Positions 18,786-27,772 are shown, counted from the first letter of the stretch. The stretch is DNA of 64,000 bases from Gemmatimonadaceae bacterium (GCA_030647905.1 JAUSJA010000029.1:43957-107956); one strand, 5' to 3'. Notes: generated by a model from the letters alone, not told the origin. Made by a program: numbers and translations.

Positions 18786-19115
18786 GAGCATCGCACGCAC
18801 TTCCCCACGACTCAGCACGGCGGGAAGACGCGTCGGTGACGCGGACCGCAACACACGCCGCAGATCGCCTACGGGTATGCCGAGCACCTCGCGATACAAC
18901 AGCTGCAACGCGCTCAACGCCTGCATCTGCGTCGAACGCGACATGCCCCGCTCGGCGGCCAGATACGTGAGAAACGCGATGATTTCGGTCTCCCCCAGTT
19001 CGGTGGGATGCCGCGTGCCGTGATATCGGATTTAGCGGATGATCCATCCCACGTATGCCCGCTCTGTACGCGGGCTCAGGTGCCGCGCGTGCACGCCACC
19101 TCCCAAGGCTCTGAT
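18786..19115 (-). pseudogene. Integron-type tyrosine recombinase relic (N-terminal part, in-frame stop)
   Basis: Minus-strand reading gives HARHLSPRTERAYVGWIIR, stop, IRYHGTRHPTELGETE, then SRSTQMQALSALQLLYREVLG and RLPAVLSRGEVRAML. This is the SAM-like N-terminal domain and the start of the catalytic domain of integron integrases (IntI-like, related to XerC). One TAA at 19034-19032 replaces what is normally an aromatic codon. The catalytic R, H, R and Y region is absent because the frame passes into another gene at 18785. It starts about 34 bases downstream of tRNA-Leu. Non-functional. Confidence 0.78.
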
Positions 19116-19148
19116 TGGGCAAGTGGCGTAAGTGCTTTGATGACAGGA

Positions 19149-19232
19149 TGCTCGGGGCGGGGATCGAACCCGCATGTCCTTTGGGACAAGGGATTTTAAG
19201 TCCCTCGCGTCTACCGGTTTCGCCACCCGAGC
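19149..19232 (-). tRNA. tRNA-Leu (anticodon UAA)
   Basis: 84 bases on the minus strand. Acceptor arms GCTCGGG (19232-19226) and CCCGAGC pair, with discriminator A at 19149. The anticodon stem AGGGA/TCCCT surrounds the loop with TAA, and a long variable arm (TGTCC/GGACA) marks a class II tRNA-Leu. T-arm GCGGGTTCGATCCCCGC is canonical. The 3' CCA is not encoded. The integrase relic lies just downstream, so the tRNA may have been an island insertion point, though I found no second copy of its 3' end in the window. Confidence 0.96.
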
Positions 19233-19299
19233 GGATGAGAGCCGTTCGCAAAGCTATGAGCATGCGGTCGGCGCATCAACATCAGCGATGGCGACCGCG

Positions 19300-21087
19300 C
19301 TAGATTCTTGCTCCGAGCGCGTGCACTGCGTACCACGCGGCGTACGCGACCAATCCGGAAAGCGCGGCATCGCCGCCGTTACCCGTCGCGCGTCCCTCGT
19401 CGTCCACCATCTCGGCGGCAAATCCGCCGTCGAGTGGCGCGCGACGGAACCAGTCCAGCGATTCTGATCCTGAGGGGCCGAGCATGCGCGCGCATCGTAC
19501 GACGAGCTCCGCCGGCGTCTGTGCCTGGAGCGGCTTGACGGTGCGGCGATACACGGACTCGTCCCGCGGAAGCAGATCGTAGTACGGAAGCCAGTACATG
19601 GATCCCGATGGCTGATCGTCGAGCGCGGTCTTCCCCGCCAGATCCGCCGCCGCCGCCAGCACCGATTTCCCGGCGGCGCCCTGCACGGTGAAATGCCGCA
19701 TCAGCGCCGCGCGCACGACCGAAGAGTCCTGAACCTTCTCCGAGGTCTTCTCGTCGAGGGTGTGCTTCAGGATGTCGAGAGCCAGCGCCGCCACGGCGTT
19801 GCCGTGCATCGTGTACTCGAACGGCGGCACGGTCCCGTCAGGATTCACTTCCGTTGCATAGAGCGAAAGCTGCGGGTGCCGGCGCGCCTCGATGTCCTCG
19901 TACGATCCGTACAGGGAATCCGCGAGCAGCGGCTCCTCGACCACCTTGTCGTCCGAGCTCGCCACGATGTACGCATCCACGGCGATCGGATAGGCGCCCG
20001 CTCCCTCGAGAGAAAACCCCGGCTCGAACATGGAGCCGTCGAGATAGTGAACTCCGTCTCCCGGAGCGTAGCCGTGCAGCTCGCAGACGCGCAGCAGCAG
20101 CTCTCTCGCCAGCGATTGGTCGGCAAGCTGAACCGCCGGAAGCACCCACATCAGCGCGTCCCAATCGCGAATCGTGAGTCCCCTGCCGTTCCACGGAACG
20201 CGACTCCGCATGACATAGACGTGCGCATCGTCAATGGCGCGGGCGACAGCGCAGAAATACGCGAAGAAGACGTGGCGGCCAATGAGCCGGTCGGCCGACG
20301 CGATTCCCGTCACCGGCTCCATCTGAGCCAACGCCTTGCGAGTGGCGGCGAGCAGCGCATCGGCACCTCGCCTCCGCATCACTCCGAGCACCGCTTCCGC
20401 ACCGTCACGCTCGGGTGCGACGGCCATGTGGAACGCCAGGGAGTGCGATTCCCCCGGAACGAGCGTCACGTCGCGCGCGAGCGACCATGCCGGAGAGGCG
20501 CCGTCGCGAAGCCCGACATCGAAATCCCCCTCGCCTCCGATCGCCATCGCGACAGGGCTCTCGGCGCTTTTCCCTTCCAGCACGATGGATTCCGCGGTGC
20601 CTCGCGACGCAGAATGTCCGTCGGTGAACTCGCGCGGCGTGCGAATCCTCAGCTGCCGGTGTCCGAGAACTCCCTCGAGCCCGATCGCCAATGACAGGGA
20701 TACAGTGCCCCGGTTCTCGAGGGTGAGCGCGATGACAGCGCCGGAGACGTCCGCGTTCTTCCCGTGCGGCGCGACGATCGTTCCGCGCAGGGCAAGGTCG
20801 CCCAGACGACAGTTGAAACCGGGGAGCCAGCCGAGATCACGTTCCCACGTGATGCCTTCGCTGCCCAGCGGGCGTGCCTCGCCGTTCACGCTGACGGTGA
20901 TGCGCGCGAGAGGCGCTCCAGTTCCATCCAGAAATCCAGCATTCCCCGCGAACTCTATCGCTCCGCGCGATTGGGCGTGCACGACCCCCAGCATGTGCAC
21001 AGAAGCATCGGCGGGATGAATGCACGGCAGCGTGACCCAGTGGTTTCCGGTCACCTGCCATGGCACTGACGGCGGTGAAAGTATCAC
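19300..21087 (-). CDS. Six-hairpin glycosidase-like protein of unknown specificity
   Basis: 595 residues, no signal peptide. The N-terminal 230 residues are beta-rich (WERDLGWLPGFNCRLGDL), and the C-terminal 330 are helical with RDWDALMWVLPAVQLAD, FEPGFSLEGAGAYPI and EYTMHGNAVAALALDIL, resembling (alpha/alpha)6-barrel sugar hydrolases in which a helical barrel follows a beta-sandwich. I cannot name a family or catalytic acid with confidence. The start overlaps the recN stop by ATGA, an odd partner for a DNA-repair gene. Cytoplasmic glycan or oligosaccharide processing is a guess. Confidence 0.55.
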   Translation of the reverse strand: MILSPPSVPWQVTGNHWVTLPCIHPADASVHMLGVVHAQSRGAIEFAGNAGFLDGTGAPLARITVSVNGEARPLGSEGITWERDLGWLPGFNCRLGDLALRGTIVAPHGKNADVSGAVIALTLENRGTVSLSLAIGLEGVLGHRQLRIRTPREFTDGHSASRGTAESIVLEGKSAESPVAMAIGGEGDFDVGLRDGASPAWSLARDVTLVPGESHSLAFHMAVAPERDGAEAVLGVMRRRGADALLAATRKALAQMEPVTGIASADRLIGRHVFFAYFCAVARAIDDAHVYVMRSRVPWNGRGLTIRDWDALMWVLPAVQLADQSLARELLLRVCELHGYAPGDGVHYLDGSMFEPGFSLEGAGAYPIAVDAYIVASSDDKVVEEPLLADSLYGSYEDIEARRHPQLSLYATEVNPDGTVPPFEYTMHGNAVAALALDILKHTLDEKTSEKVQDSSVVRAALMRHFTVQGAAGKSVLAAAADLAGKTALDDQPSGSMYWLPYYDLLPRDESVYRRTVKPLQAQTPAELVVRCARMLGPSGSESLDWFRRAPLDGGFAAEMVDDEGRATGNGGDAALSGLVAYAAWYAVHALGARI

Positions 21088-22754
21088 GCGCCCGCGGCGC
21101 TCTCGAGGAGCTCCTTGGCGTGGGCACGACTCACCTTGCTCTCTGGATCGCCGCCCAGCATTCGCGCAATCTCGACGACGCGCGTCGGTCCCTCGAGCAC
21201 CGTTACATCGGCCGTCGTCACACCGCCCTTCGCCGCTTTCGCGACCACGATGTGATTGTGTGCGCGCGCGGCGATCTGCGGGAGATGCGAGATCGCGAAC
21301 ACCTGATGGTGCTCCGCCACGCGACGGAGCGTGTCGCCGACCTGCAGCCCGACCTTGCCCCCGATGCCGGCGTCCACTTCATCGAATACGAGCGTCGGTA
21401 CGGCATCGGCGCGGGCGAGTATGGTCTTGAGCGCGAGCATCACGCGCGAGAGCTCGCCACCCGACGCGACGCGCGCAAGCGGCCGCGCATCATGGCCAAC
21501 GTTCAACGCGACGCGGAACTCGACCTCCTCGGCGCCATTCTCATCAGAAGCCGGCTTCGGATCGAGTGTCACGGTGAATTTGCCGCCAATCATCCCGAGA
21601 TCCGGCAGCACTCCATCCACCGCTCGCGCGAGCTTCTTCGCGGCTCCGGCACGCATCGAGGAAAGCGTGCGCGCCGCGGTGTCGAGCGCGTTCACCGCGG
21701 CGGCCGCGCGCGTCTCGAGCTGCGCCAGATCGAACGACCCCGAATCAACGAGGTCCAGCTCGGCGCGCGCCTTCCTCCCCGTCTCGATGACGTCGTCCAG
21801 CGAGGGACCGTACTTCTTGACCAGCGAGTAGATCACTTCGCGACGCCGGCGCACGATTTCCAGACGCTCCGGATCCAGATCCACCGAGCGCGCGTATTCG
21901 TCCACCGCGCGAGCGAGCTCGTCGAGCGCGTAGAAGCCGGAGTCGTACAGCTCCTGCAGCCGCGCGCCCGACGGGTCAACCCGCTGCACGCCCGCAAGCG
22001 AGCGGTTCACCGACGCAAGACGCTCGAGAATACCTTCGTCCTCCGCGGAGAGCAGCGCGCTCATCCCTTCCGCCAGCCCGCGCAGCTCGTCAGCGTTCTC
22101 GAGCACTCTCGCCTCGTCCTCCAGGCTTTTGTCCTCGCCCGGCGAGAGACGCGCGCTCTCGATCTCGCGCACTACGTGACGCAGATAGTCCGACCTCTTC
22201 TCCGCATCCGAACGCCGGGAGCTGAGCTGCGCGATCTCTCTGCGGATACGGGAAAGCTCCGCGTGCGCACCGGTCACGGTCGCCGCCTGCGCGACCGAGC
22301 CTCCGAATTCATCGAGGATGCGGCGCTGTGATTCGCTGTCGAGCAGCGCCTGCGCTTCGTGCTGGCCGTGCAGATTCACCAGCGCACGGCCAATTTCGCC
22401 GAGCACCGTCGCGGTGACCGGTGATCCATTGGCCCACGCCCGGCCGCGTCCCGCGGTCGAGATCTCACGCCTGAGAACCACCGTGCCATCGTCGGTCTCG
22501 ATCCCGCGCTCGTCAATCAGCGCGGCGACAGGCGAAGAAGTAGCGACGTCGAACACTCCTTCCACTGTCGCTTTGTCCGCGCCGGTGCGAATAAGATCCG
22601 AGCTTCCCCGCTCCCCCAGCAGGAATCCGAGGGCGCCGACGATGATGGACTTTCCCGCGCCCGTTTCGCCCGACAGAACATTGAATCCGTCGGCCAGCGG
22701 CAGCGTCAGCGATTCGATGATCGCGAAGTTTCGTATCCTGAGCTCTGTCAGCAT
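21084..22754 (-). CDS. recN: DNA repair protein RecN
   Basis: 556 residues, an SMC-like ATPase acting at double-strand breaks. N-terminal RNFAIIESLTLPL and SGETGAGKSIIVGAL (Walker A); a long coiled-coil middle (about 150-360); C-terminal VASGGELSRVMLALK (ABC signature) and DEVDAGIGG (Walker B). Eight bases after nadK, a conserved neighbour in many bacteria. Slightly shorter C-terminus than E. coli is normal for this branch. Confidence 0.95.
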   Translation of the reverse strand: MLTELRIRNFAIIESLTLPLADGFNVLSGETGAGKSIIVGALGFLLGERGSSDLIRTGADKATVEGVFDVATSSPVAALIDERGIETDDGTVVLRREISTAGRGRAWANGSPVTATVLGEIGRALVNLHGQHEAQALLDSESQRRILDEFGGSVAQAATVTGAHAELSRIRREIAQLSSRRSDAEKRSDYLRHVVREIESARLSPGEDKSLEDEARVLENADELRGLAEGMSALLSAEDEGILERLASVNRSLAGVQRVDPSGARLQELYDSGFYALDELARAVDEYARSVDLDPERLEIVRRRREVIYSLVKKYGPSLDDVIETGRKARAELDLVDSGSFDLAQLETRAAAAVNALDTAARTLSSMRAGAAKKLARAVDGVLPDLGMIGGKFTVTLDPKPASDENGAEEVEFRVALNVGHDARPLARVASGGELSRVMLALKTILARADAVPTLVFDEVDAGIGGKVGLQVGDTLRRVAEHHQVFAISHLPQIAARAHNHIVVAKAAKGGVTTADVTVLEGPTRVVEIARMLGGDPESKVSRAHAKELLESAAGA

Positions 22755-22761
22755 CCGGCCG

Positions 22762-23616
22762 CTAGTCGCTTTCCGGAGGCCCGCCCCATCCCAGCTTCGC
22801 GCGCATACGCTCGAAGAAGCTGGTGCCGGGAAGCCGGATGATATGGACAGGATTGTCGGCGCGTTTGACGACGAGCTTTTCGCCGGGAACGAGCTCCGTG
22901 CCGACTTGTCCGTCCACAGTCACCATCAGCGCTTCCGAGCTCATGGTGGTATCAATCACGACTTCGGTATCGGCCGGCACCACAAGCGGCCGAACACCGA
23001 GGGCATGCGCAGAAATCGGAGTCAGAATGATTGACTCGAGCGTCGGGAAGACAACGGGTCCGCCGGCGGAGAGACTGTACGCCGTGGAGCCGGTCGGCGT
23101 GGACACGATCACTCCATCCACCGCGTACGTGCCGATGGACTCGCCGTTCACGCTGATGCCAAGTCGCACTACTCGCGCGAATCCGCCCTTGTGGACGACG
23201 AAATCGTTGAGGGCCAGCCACTCCTGCCGGTTCGCACCGTCGCCGTCCACCGCGCTCCCGCGGAGCGCCATGCGCGCTTCGGCGACATAGGTGCCGGAGG
23301 CGAGAAGGCGCAGCGCTTCCTGCACCTTGTCACCGCCGCACGTGGTGAGGAATCCGAGTCGTCCGAGATTGATCCCGAGTATCGGAACCGGTGCGCCCGC
23401 GAGAAAACGGGCGCCGCGGAGCAGAGTTCCATCGCCGCCAAGCGTCAGCAGCGCATCTATGTCACGCGGGTCCTCGAGGCGCTCGCCACCCGCAACTTCA
23501 TGCATCTCCTGCTCGAACAGGAGGTCCAGGCCAAGCGGAGGCGCGAGCCGGAGCAACCCCTCGAGGATCGCCGGCAGGTCTTCATAGCCAGTGTGTCCGA
23601 TGACGCCGACGCGCAT
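22762..23616 (-). CDS. nadK: NAD kinase
   Basis: 284 residues. Makes NADP from NAD with ATP or polyphosphate. LGGDGTLLRGAR is the GGDGT motif, NLGRLGFLT follows, and TPTGSTAYSLSAGGPVV is the glycine-rich NAD-binding loop. The ORF is open to 23919, but the start MRVGVIGHTG at 23616 overlaps the dxs stop as TGATG, which is the natural choice. Supplies NADPH for the isoprenoid steps encoded alongside. Confidence 0.95.
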   Translation of the reverse strand: MRVGVIGHTGYEDLPAILEGLLRLAPPLGLDLLFEQEMHEVAGGERLEDPRDIDALLTLGGDGTLLRGARFLAGAPVPILGINLGRLGFLTTCGGDKVQEALRLLASGTYVAEARMALRGSAVDGDGANRQEWLALNDFVVHKGGFARVVRLGISVNGESIGTYAVDGVIVSTPTGSTAYSLSAGGPVVFPTLESIILTPISAHALGVRPLVVPADTEVVIDTTMSSEALMVTVDGQVGTELVPGEKLVVKRADNPVHIIRLPGTSFFERMRAKLGWGGPPESD

Positions 23617-25556
23617 CAGCCGGCGCGCAGCCGCGCGCGCCGCGAATCGCTCTGGCGCAGCTTTCTCACGCGCGCCGCAATTCCCGCTGCATCGAGGCCG
23701 ACGCTCGCGAGCTGTCGCGCACGCGGGGCCTGTTCGATGAACGCGTCCGGCACGCCATGCGCGATGACCTGCACGGCCGGATCGAGCTCGGATACGACGG
23801 CCGACATGTGCGCGCCGAAGCCGTTCACCACTGTTCCCTCTTCCACGACCAGAAGGTAGCGGTTGTCGGCGACGAGAGCGGCGAGTGCGCCGGCGTCGTG
23901 CGGCTTGATGAAGCGGCAATTCACCACCGTCGCGTTGAGTCCTTCCTCGGCCAGCGCCTCAGCGGCAGCGAGCGACGGCAGCACCATCGTTCCCACGGCG
24001 AGAATCGCGATTCCACCGGCAGCGTCGCGCACGCCGGACCCCTTCCGCAGAATCTCCCACGTTCCGTACGGGACCGTCTCGATCTCACCGATCGGCGGGA
24101 CGATGTCCGGAACGGCATCGCGCGGATAGCGCAGAGAGAACGGGCCACCCGTATGGGCAGCGGCAGTGCGGACGAGCGCCAGCATTTCCTCGCCGTTCTT
24201 CGGGGCGGTCACCGTCATGCCGGGCACGGCCAGCATGTACGCGATGTCGTAGAGGCCCATGTGCGTCGGTCCGTCCTCTCCGACCAGACCTGCGCGGTCC
24301 ATCGCGAAGATGACGGGCAGATGCTGAATGGCGACATCGTGGATGATGTTGTCGTACGCGCGCTGGAGGAACGTCGAGTAGATCACGCAGAACGGAATCA
24401 GGCCATGGGTCGCCATTCCAGCGGCGAACGTCACCGCATGGCCTTCGGCGATTCCGACGTCGAAAAACCGGTCCGGATGCGCCGCGGCAAAGAATCCGGT
24501 CCCCGTTCCGCTCGGCATCGCCGCCGTGACGGCGACGATCTTCTCGTTCTCCGCCGCGAGATCGCTGAGTCCCTTCCCGAACACCACAGTGTACGCCGCG
24601 TTCGCGGAAGAGACCTTGAGCTGCTTGCCCGTCGCCGGATCGTGACCCGGCGGCAGCGCATGCCATTTCTCGGTGTGCTCGCCCGCGGGAAACCCCTTCC
24701 CTTTCTGAGTGATCACATGCACGAGTCTCGGGCCGGTGAAGTCGCGCACGGCGGAGAGCGTGTCCATCAACGCGTCCAGGTCGTGCCCGTCAATCGGACC
24801 GAAGTACCTGAATCCGAGCTCCTCGAACAGCACGCCGGGCGTGAGAAAAGCCTTCATGCTCTCTTCCCACTTCCTGACTATCGTGCTCACGCCGGCTCGC
24901 TTCGCCGGACCGGTGTCCATCACCGCGCCAACTGCCGACCGCACGCGATTGTACAGGGGATTCCGCTGAATGGAAGTGAGATACCTGGACATCGCCCCGA
25001 CGTTCGGAGCGATCGACATCTCGTTGTCATTGAGGATGACGATGAAATCGCGCCCCGATGCGCCGGCGTTGTTCAGTCCTTCGTATGCCAGGCCGCACGT
25101 GAGCGCGCCGTCGCCAAGTATCGAGACGACCTTGAACGAATCGCCGTTGATGTCGCGCGCTGTCGCCACTCCAAGGCCGGCCGAGATCGCCGTCGCCGCG
25201 TGTCCGGCTCCGAACGTGTCGTACTCGCTCTCCGTTCTCTTGAGAAAGCCGGAGATTCCGTGCTCCTGCCGGAGTGTCTCCATGTCGCCGTTGCGCCCGG
25301 TGAGCAGCTTGTGCGGATAGCCCTGGTGACCAACGTCCCAGAGAACCTGATCGCGCGGCGTATCGAACACGGCGTGAATCGCGACCGACAGCTCGACGAC
25401 ACCAAGTCCGGCGCCGATGTGACCGCCCGTGCGCGAGCAGACCTCGATCAGGCGTTCGCGGATTGCGGCCGAGACCTCGCGCAGCTCGTCACGCGACATG
25501 GTCCGCAGCGCGGCCGGCAGCTCCGGATTATCGAGGATGGAATGTTTATCCGTCAT
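23616..25556 (-). CDS. dxs: 1-deoxy-D-xylulose-5-phosphate synthase
   Basis: 646 residues, full length. First enzyme of the MEP isoprenoid pathway, thiamine diphosphate-dependent. GHQGYPHKLLTGR, GDGALTCGLAYEGLNNAG (TPP-binding GDG) and DRAGLVGEDGPTHMG are diagnostic. It is five bases downstream of the prenyl synthase, so precursor supply and chain extension are co-expressed. Confidence 0.97.
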   Translation of the reverse strand: MTDKHSILDNPELPAALRTMSRDELREVSAAIRERLIEVCSRTGGHIGAGLGVVELSVAIHAVFDTPRDQVLWDVGHQGYPHKLLTGRNGDMETLRQEHGISGFLKRTESEYDTFGAGHAATAISAGLGVATARDINGDSFKVVSILGDGALTCGLAYEGLNNAGASGRDFIVILNDNEMSIAPNVGAMSRYLTSIQRNPLYNRVRSAVGAVMDTGPAKRAGVSTIVRKWEESMKAFLTPGVLFEELGFRYFGPIDGHDLDALMDTLSAVRDFTGPRLVHVITQKGKGFPAGEHTEKWHALPPGHDPATGKQLKVSSANAAYTVVFGKGLSDLAAENEKIVAVTAAMPSGTGTGFFAAAHPDRFFDVGIAEGHAVTFAAGMATHGLIPFCVIYSTFLQRAYDNIIHDVAIQHLPVIFAMDRAGLVGEDGPTHMGLYDIAYMLAVPGMTVTAPKNGEEMLALVRTAAAHTGGPFSLRYPRDAVPDIVPPIGEIETVPYGTWEILRKGSGVRDAAGGIAILAVGTMVLPSLAAAEALAEEGLNATVVNCRFIKPHDAGALAALVADNRYLLVVEEGTVVNGFGAHMSAVVSELDPAVQVIAHGVPDAFIEQAPRARQLASVGLDAAGIAARVRKLRQSDSRRARLRAG

Positions 25557-25561
25557 GACTT

Positions 25562-26437
25562 TCAGTGACTTCGAGAAACGATGAAACCGGCGATATTTTC
25601 CAACTCGCCGGTGAGCAATCCGTGCACCCGCAGCGCTTCACACCCTTCCGCCACCAGCCCGGTCGCACCGGCTATTGCGCCCTCGACGCCCAGAAGGGCC
25701 GGATATGTACTCTTGCCGAGCGCTACATCGCGTCCGGCGGTCTTGCCAAGCTGGTGCGTCGAGCCGGTCACGTCGAGAACGTCATCCATTATCTGAAATG
25801 CGAGACCGATCCGCTCGCCGTAGGCCGCGAGCGCACCTACACGCTCCGCTTCCGCGCCGGCGGCGATGCCTCCAACCTCTACCGACGCGGCCATCAGCGC
25901 ACCCGTCTTCGCGGCGTGAACGGCATCCAGGTCTTCCCGCGAAAGCGTCCGGCCCTCCCCCGCGAGATCGAGCAGCTGTCCGCCGATCATCCCGCCGGCT
26001 CCGGCTCCCCGCATCAATACCTTAACTATCGTACAGCAGGCACTCCCGGGCAACCGAAGCTCCCGCGCAGCGCGGTGGGCCGCGCGCGCCGCGAGAGGGA
26101 TCATGACGGCCCCCGCGGCTGTCGCGACCGGCACGTCGAACGCCCGATGAGTCGAGAGGCGTCCGCGCCGCATGTCGTCGTCATCCATGCATGGCAGGTC
26201 GTCGTGCACCAGGGAATACGCGTGGATGATCTCGACAGATGCGGCGATTCCCGATGCGTCACCGGTTCCGCCGGCCGCGCGATATGCAGCGAGGACCAGC
26301 ATCCCTCGCAGGCGCTTCCCGCCTCCAGTCAGAGCGTATCGAACCGCAGAGCCAACGGGCTCGGGAATGGCTGCAGTATCCCGATCGCGGATGACTCCGA
26401 TCGCCGCCTCGACCGCTTCCCGGTCTCCCGCGTGCAA
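25562..26437 (-). CDS. ispA: Polyprenyl (farnesyl-type) diphosphate synthase
   Basis: 291 residues. Condenses IPP with allylic diphosphates. First aspartate-rich motif VHDDLPCMDDDDMRRG with the two-residue insertion of bacterial farnesyl diphosphate synthases, and second motif FQIMDDVLD; GGKRLRGMLVLAAYRA binds IPP. Product length (C15 or C20) is not certain from sequence. Lies between xseB and dxs, the commonest bacterial order. Confidence 0.93.
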   Translation of the reverse strand: MHAGDREAVEAAIGVIRDRDTAAIPEPVGSAVRYALTGGGKRLRGMLVLAAYRAAGGTGDASGIAASVEIIHAYSLVHDDLPCMDDDDMRRGRLSTHRAFDVPVATAAGAVMIPLAARAAHRAARELRLPGSACCTIVKVLMRGAGAGGMIGGQLLDLAGEGRTLSREDLDAVHAAKTGALMAASVEVGGIAAGAEAERVGALAAYGERIGLAFQIMDDVLDVTGSTHQLGKTAGRDVALGKSTYPALLGVEGAIAGATGLVAEGCEALRVHGLLTGELENIAGFIVSRSH

Positions 26438-26450
26438 TGGGTCTCCCGTC

Positions 26451-26663
26451 CTATCCGCCGAAATCGCGAAGCTCCAGGACCCCGTCGGCCCGCTCCACCA
26501 GCTCCTTGACCTTCGCTTCGGTTTCGTTCAGCTCGTCCGAAGCTAGCCGAAGCAGCTCGATTCCCTCTTCGAACAGCCCGAGCGACGCGCTCAGGTTGAG
26601 CCGGTCGCCCTCAAGTTGGGCGACGATCTGCTCGAGTCTCAACAGATTGGATTCAAAGGACAT
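26451..26663 (-). CDS. xseB: Exodeoxyribonuclease VII small subunit
   Basis: 70 residues. MSFESNLLRLEQIVAQLEGD and LSASLGLFEEGIELLR form the two-helix family signature; the subunit binds the XseA nuclease, whose gene is not in the window. Start at 26663 by family length; the longer ORF runs into the divergent regulator promoter. First gene of the isoprenoid/recN run, 13 bases before ispA. Confidence 0.92.
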   Translation of the reverse strand: MSFESNLLRLEQIVAQLEGDRLNLSASLGLFEEGIELLRLASDELNETEAKVKELVERADGVLELRDFGG

Positions 26664-26718
26664 TCGAGGAATATTCCCTGGTGGAGAGGGGGAGACAAGC
26701 GTTCCGTGGTTGTTTCGC

Positions 26719-26766
26719 TTGACTGGCGAGGGTAGCACAACTATCCTTATATCCGGATATAAGGAT
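26719..26766 (+). promoter_or_regulatory. Promoter and 24-bp perfect palindromic operator for the SahR-like/ahcY operon
   Basis: TTGACT (26719-26724) and TATCCT (26742-26747) are separated by exactly 17 bases, a good sigma-70 promoter. A perfect palindrome, ATCCTTATATCC followed by its reverse complement, fills 26743-26766. It covers the -10, the expected transcription start and the first two bases of the ATG at 26765. Binding there would block transcription, so self-repression is likely. The transcript leader would be about 10 bases or less. The same site could also touch the divergent xseB promoter. Confidence 0.8.
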
Positions 26767-27772
26767 GCAACTCTCCCCGTCTCTCCCGATCTTCGACCGC
26801 ATGACGGCGCTCGCCGACTCCACACGGAGCCGGATGCTGCTGCTGCTCGAACGTCACGAGCTCACTGTCAATGAGATCCGGTCGGTGCTCCAGCTTCCAC
26901 AGTCCACAGTCAGCCGCCACCTGAAGGTCCTCGGCGATCATGACTGGATCGTCTCGCGCCCCGAAGGCACGAGCCGCCGGTACCGAGCGGCTGAGAAATT
27001 GGATGCGTCCAGCCGGAAGCTCTGGCATCTCGTGCGCGAGCAGGTAATTGCGACACCTGCAGCGGCCCAGGACACGAGGCGCGTACAGACGGTGCTGGCT
27101 CATCGCCGCAGCAAATCGCAGAAGTTCTTCTCGTCGGCCGCGGGCCAGTGGGACCGGCTACGCGTGGAGCTCTTCGGCCGGCGCGCCGATCTCATGGGAC
27201 TTCTTGGACTGCTCGACGACACATGGACCGTCGGCGACCTTGGCTGCGGCACGGGACAGCTCACCGAATCGCTCGCGCCGTTCGTCGGGCGCGTGATCGC
27301 GGTGGACGACTCTTCCGCCATGCTCGCCGCCGCCCGCCGGCGTCTCACTTCAATGAACAACGTGGACGTCCGGAGCGGCCGGCTCGAGTCGCTGCCGATA
27401 GAGGATGGATCACTCGATGCTGCACTGCTCTTCCTCGTATTGCATTACGTTCCCGAGCCCGCTGAGGCAATCGCCGAAGCGCGCCGCGTGCTCAAGCCGG
27501 GCGGCCGACTGCTCATCGTGGACATGATGCCGCACGATCGCGAGGATCTGTTGCACGACATGGGACATGTCTGGCGCGGATTTTCCGAGGAGCAGATCTC
27601 ATCGCTGCTCGAGGCCGCCGAATTCTCCGGCGGCAGGTACCACCCCCTTCCGCCGGACGAAGCGGCGAAGGGACCGACGCTGTTCGCGGCGGTGGCTCGC
27701 CGCGCCGAGGCCCCCGCGACGAGCGCGGCCGAGGGAGATGGAACCGCCGCAGCACTGGCACTGACCGCCTGA
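26765..27772 (+). CDS. ArsR-type regulator fused to SAM-methyltransferase-like domain (SahR-like)
   Basis: 335 residues. The N-terminal winged helix has ADSTRSRMLLLLERHELTV and LPQSTVSRHLKVL (recognition helix), without the metal-binding Cys of arsenic sensors. From about residue 120 a Rossmann methyltransferase fold follows: VGDLGCGTGQLTESLAP and ALLFLVLHYVPEP. The same architecture is found in SahR, which senses S-adenosylhomocysteine and controls methionine-cycle genes. Only 54 bases separate it from ahcY, which destroys that ligand. ATG at 26765 lies inside its presumed operator; ATG at 26801 is the alternative. SAH sensing is inferred. Confidence 0.8.
   Translation: MQLSPSLPIFDRMTALADSTRSRMLLLLERHELTVNEIRSVLQLPQSTVSRHLKVLGDHDWIVSRPEGTSRRYRAAEKLDASSRKLWHLVREQVIATPAAAQDTRRVQTVLAHRRSKSQKFFSSAAGQWDRLRVELFGRRADLMGLLGLLDDTWTVGDLGCGTGQLTESLAPFVGRVIAVDDSSAMLAAARRRLTSMNNVDVRSGRLESLPIEDGSLDAALLFLVLHYVPEPAEAIAEARRVLKPGGRLLIVDMMPHDREDLLHDMGHVWRGFSEEQISSLLEAAEFSGGRYHPLPPDEAAKGPTLFAAVARRAEAPATSAAEGDGTAAALALTA

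Larger units (their letters stand above)
17229..19148 (-). mobile_element. Relic of an integron-like cassette array beside tRNA-Leu
   Basis: The stretch downstream of tRNA-Leu holds, in minus-strand order, a broken integron-type integrase, a lipoprotein-like fragment, mazE, mazF, a higB/higA hybrid, an attC-like folded site and a SIR2-like fragment. Toxin-antitoxin pairs and promoterless small genes followed by attC sites are typical of chromosomal integrons. The integrase reads in the same direction as the cassettes, as in the less common co-oriented integrons. Decay is obvious: one nonsense codon and several gene-to-gene joins. Boundaries are approximate and the integron reading is inference. 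Confidence 0.5.

Noticed and set aside
19149..19232. attL/attR pair of a tRNA-integrated island
   Set aside because: I saw no second copy of the tRNA-Leu 3' end in the window, and integron integrases do not usually target tRNAs.
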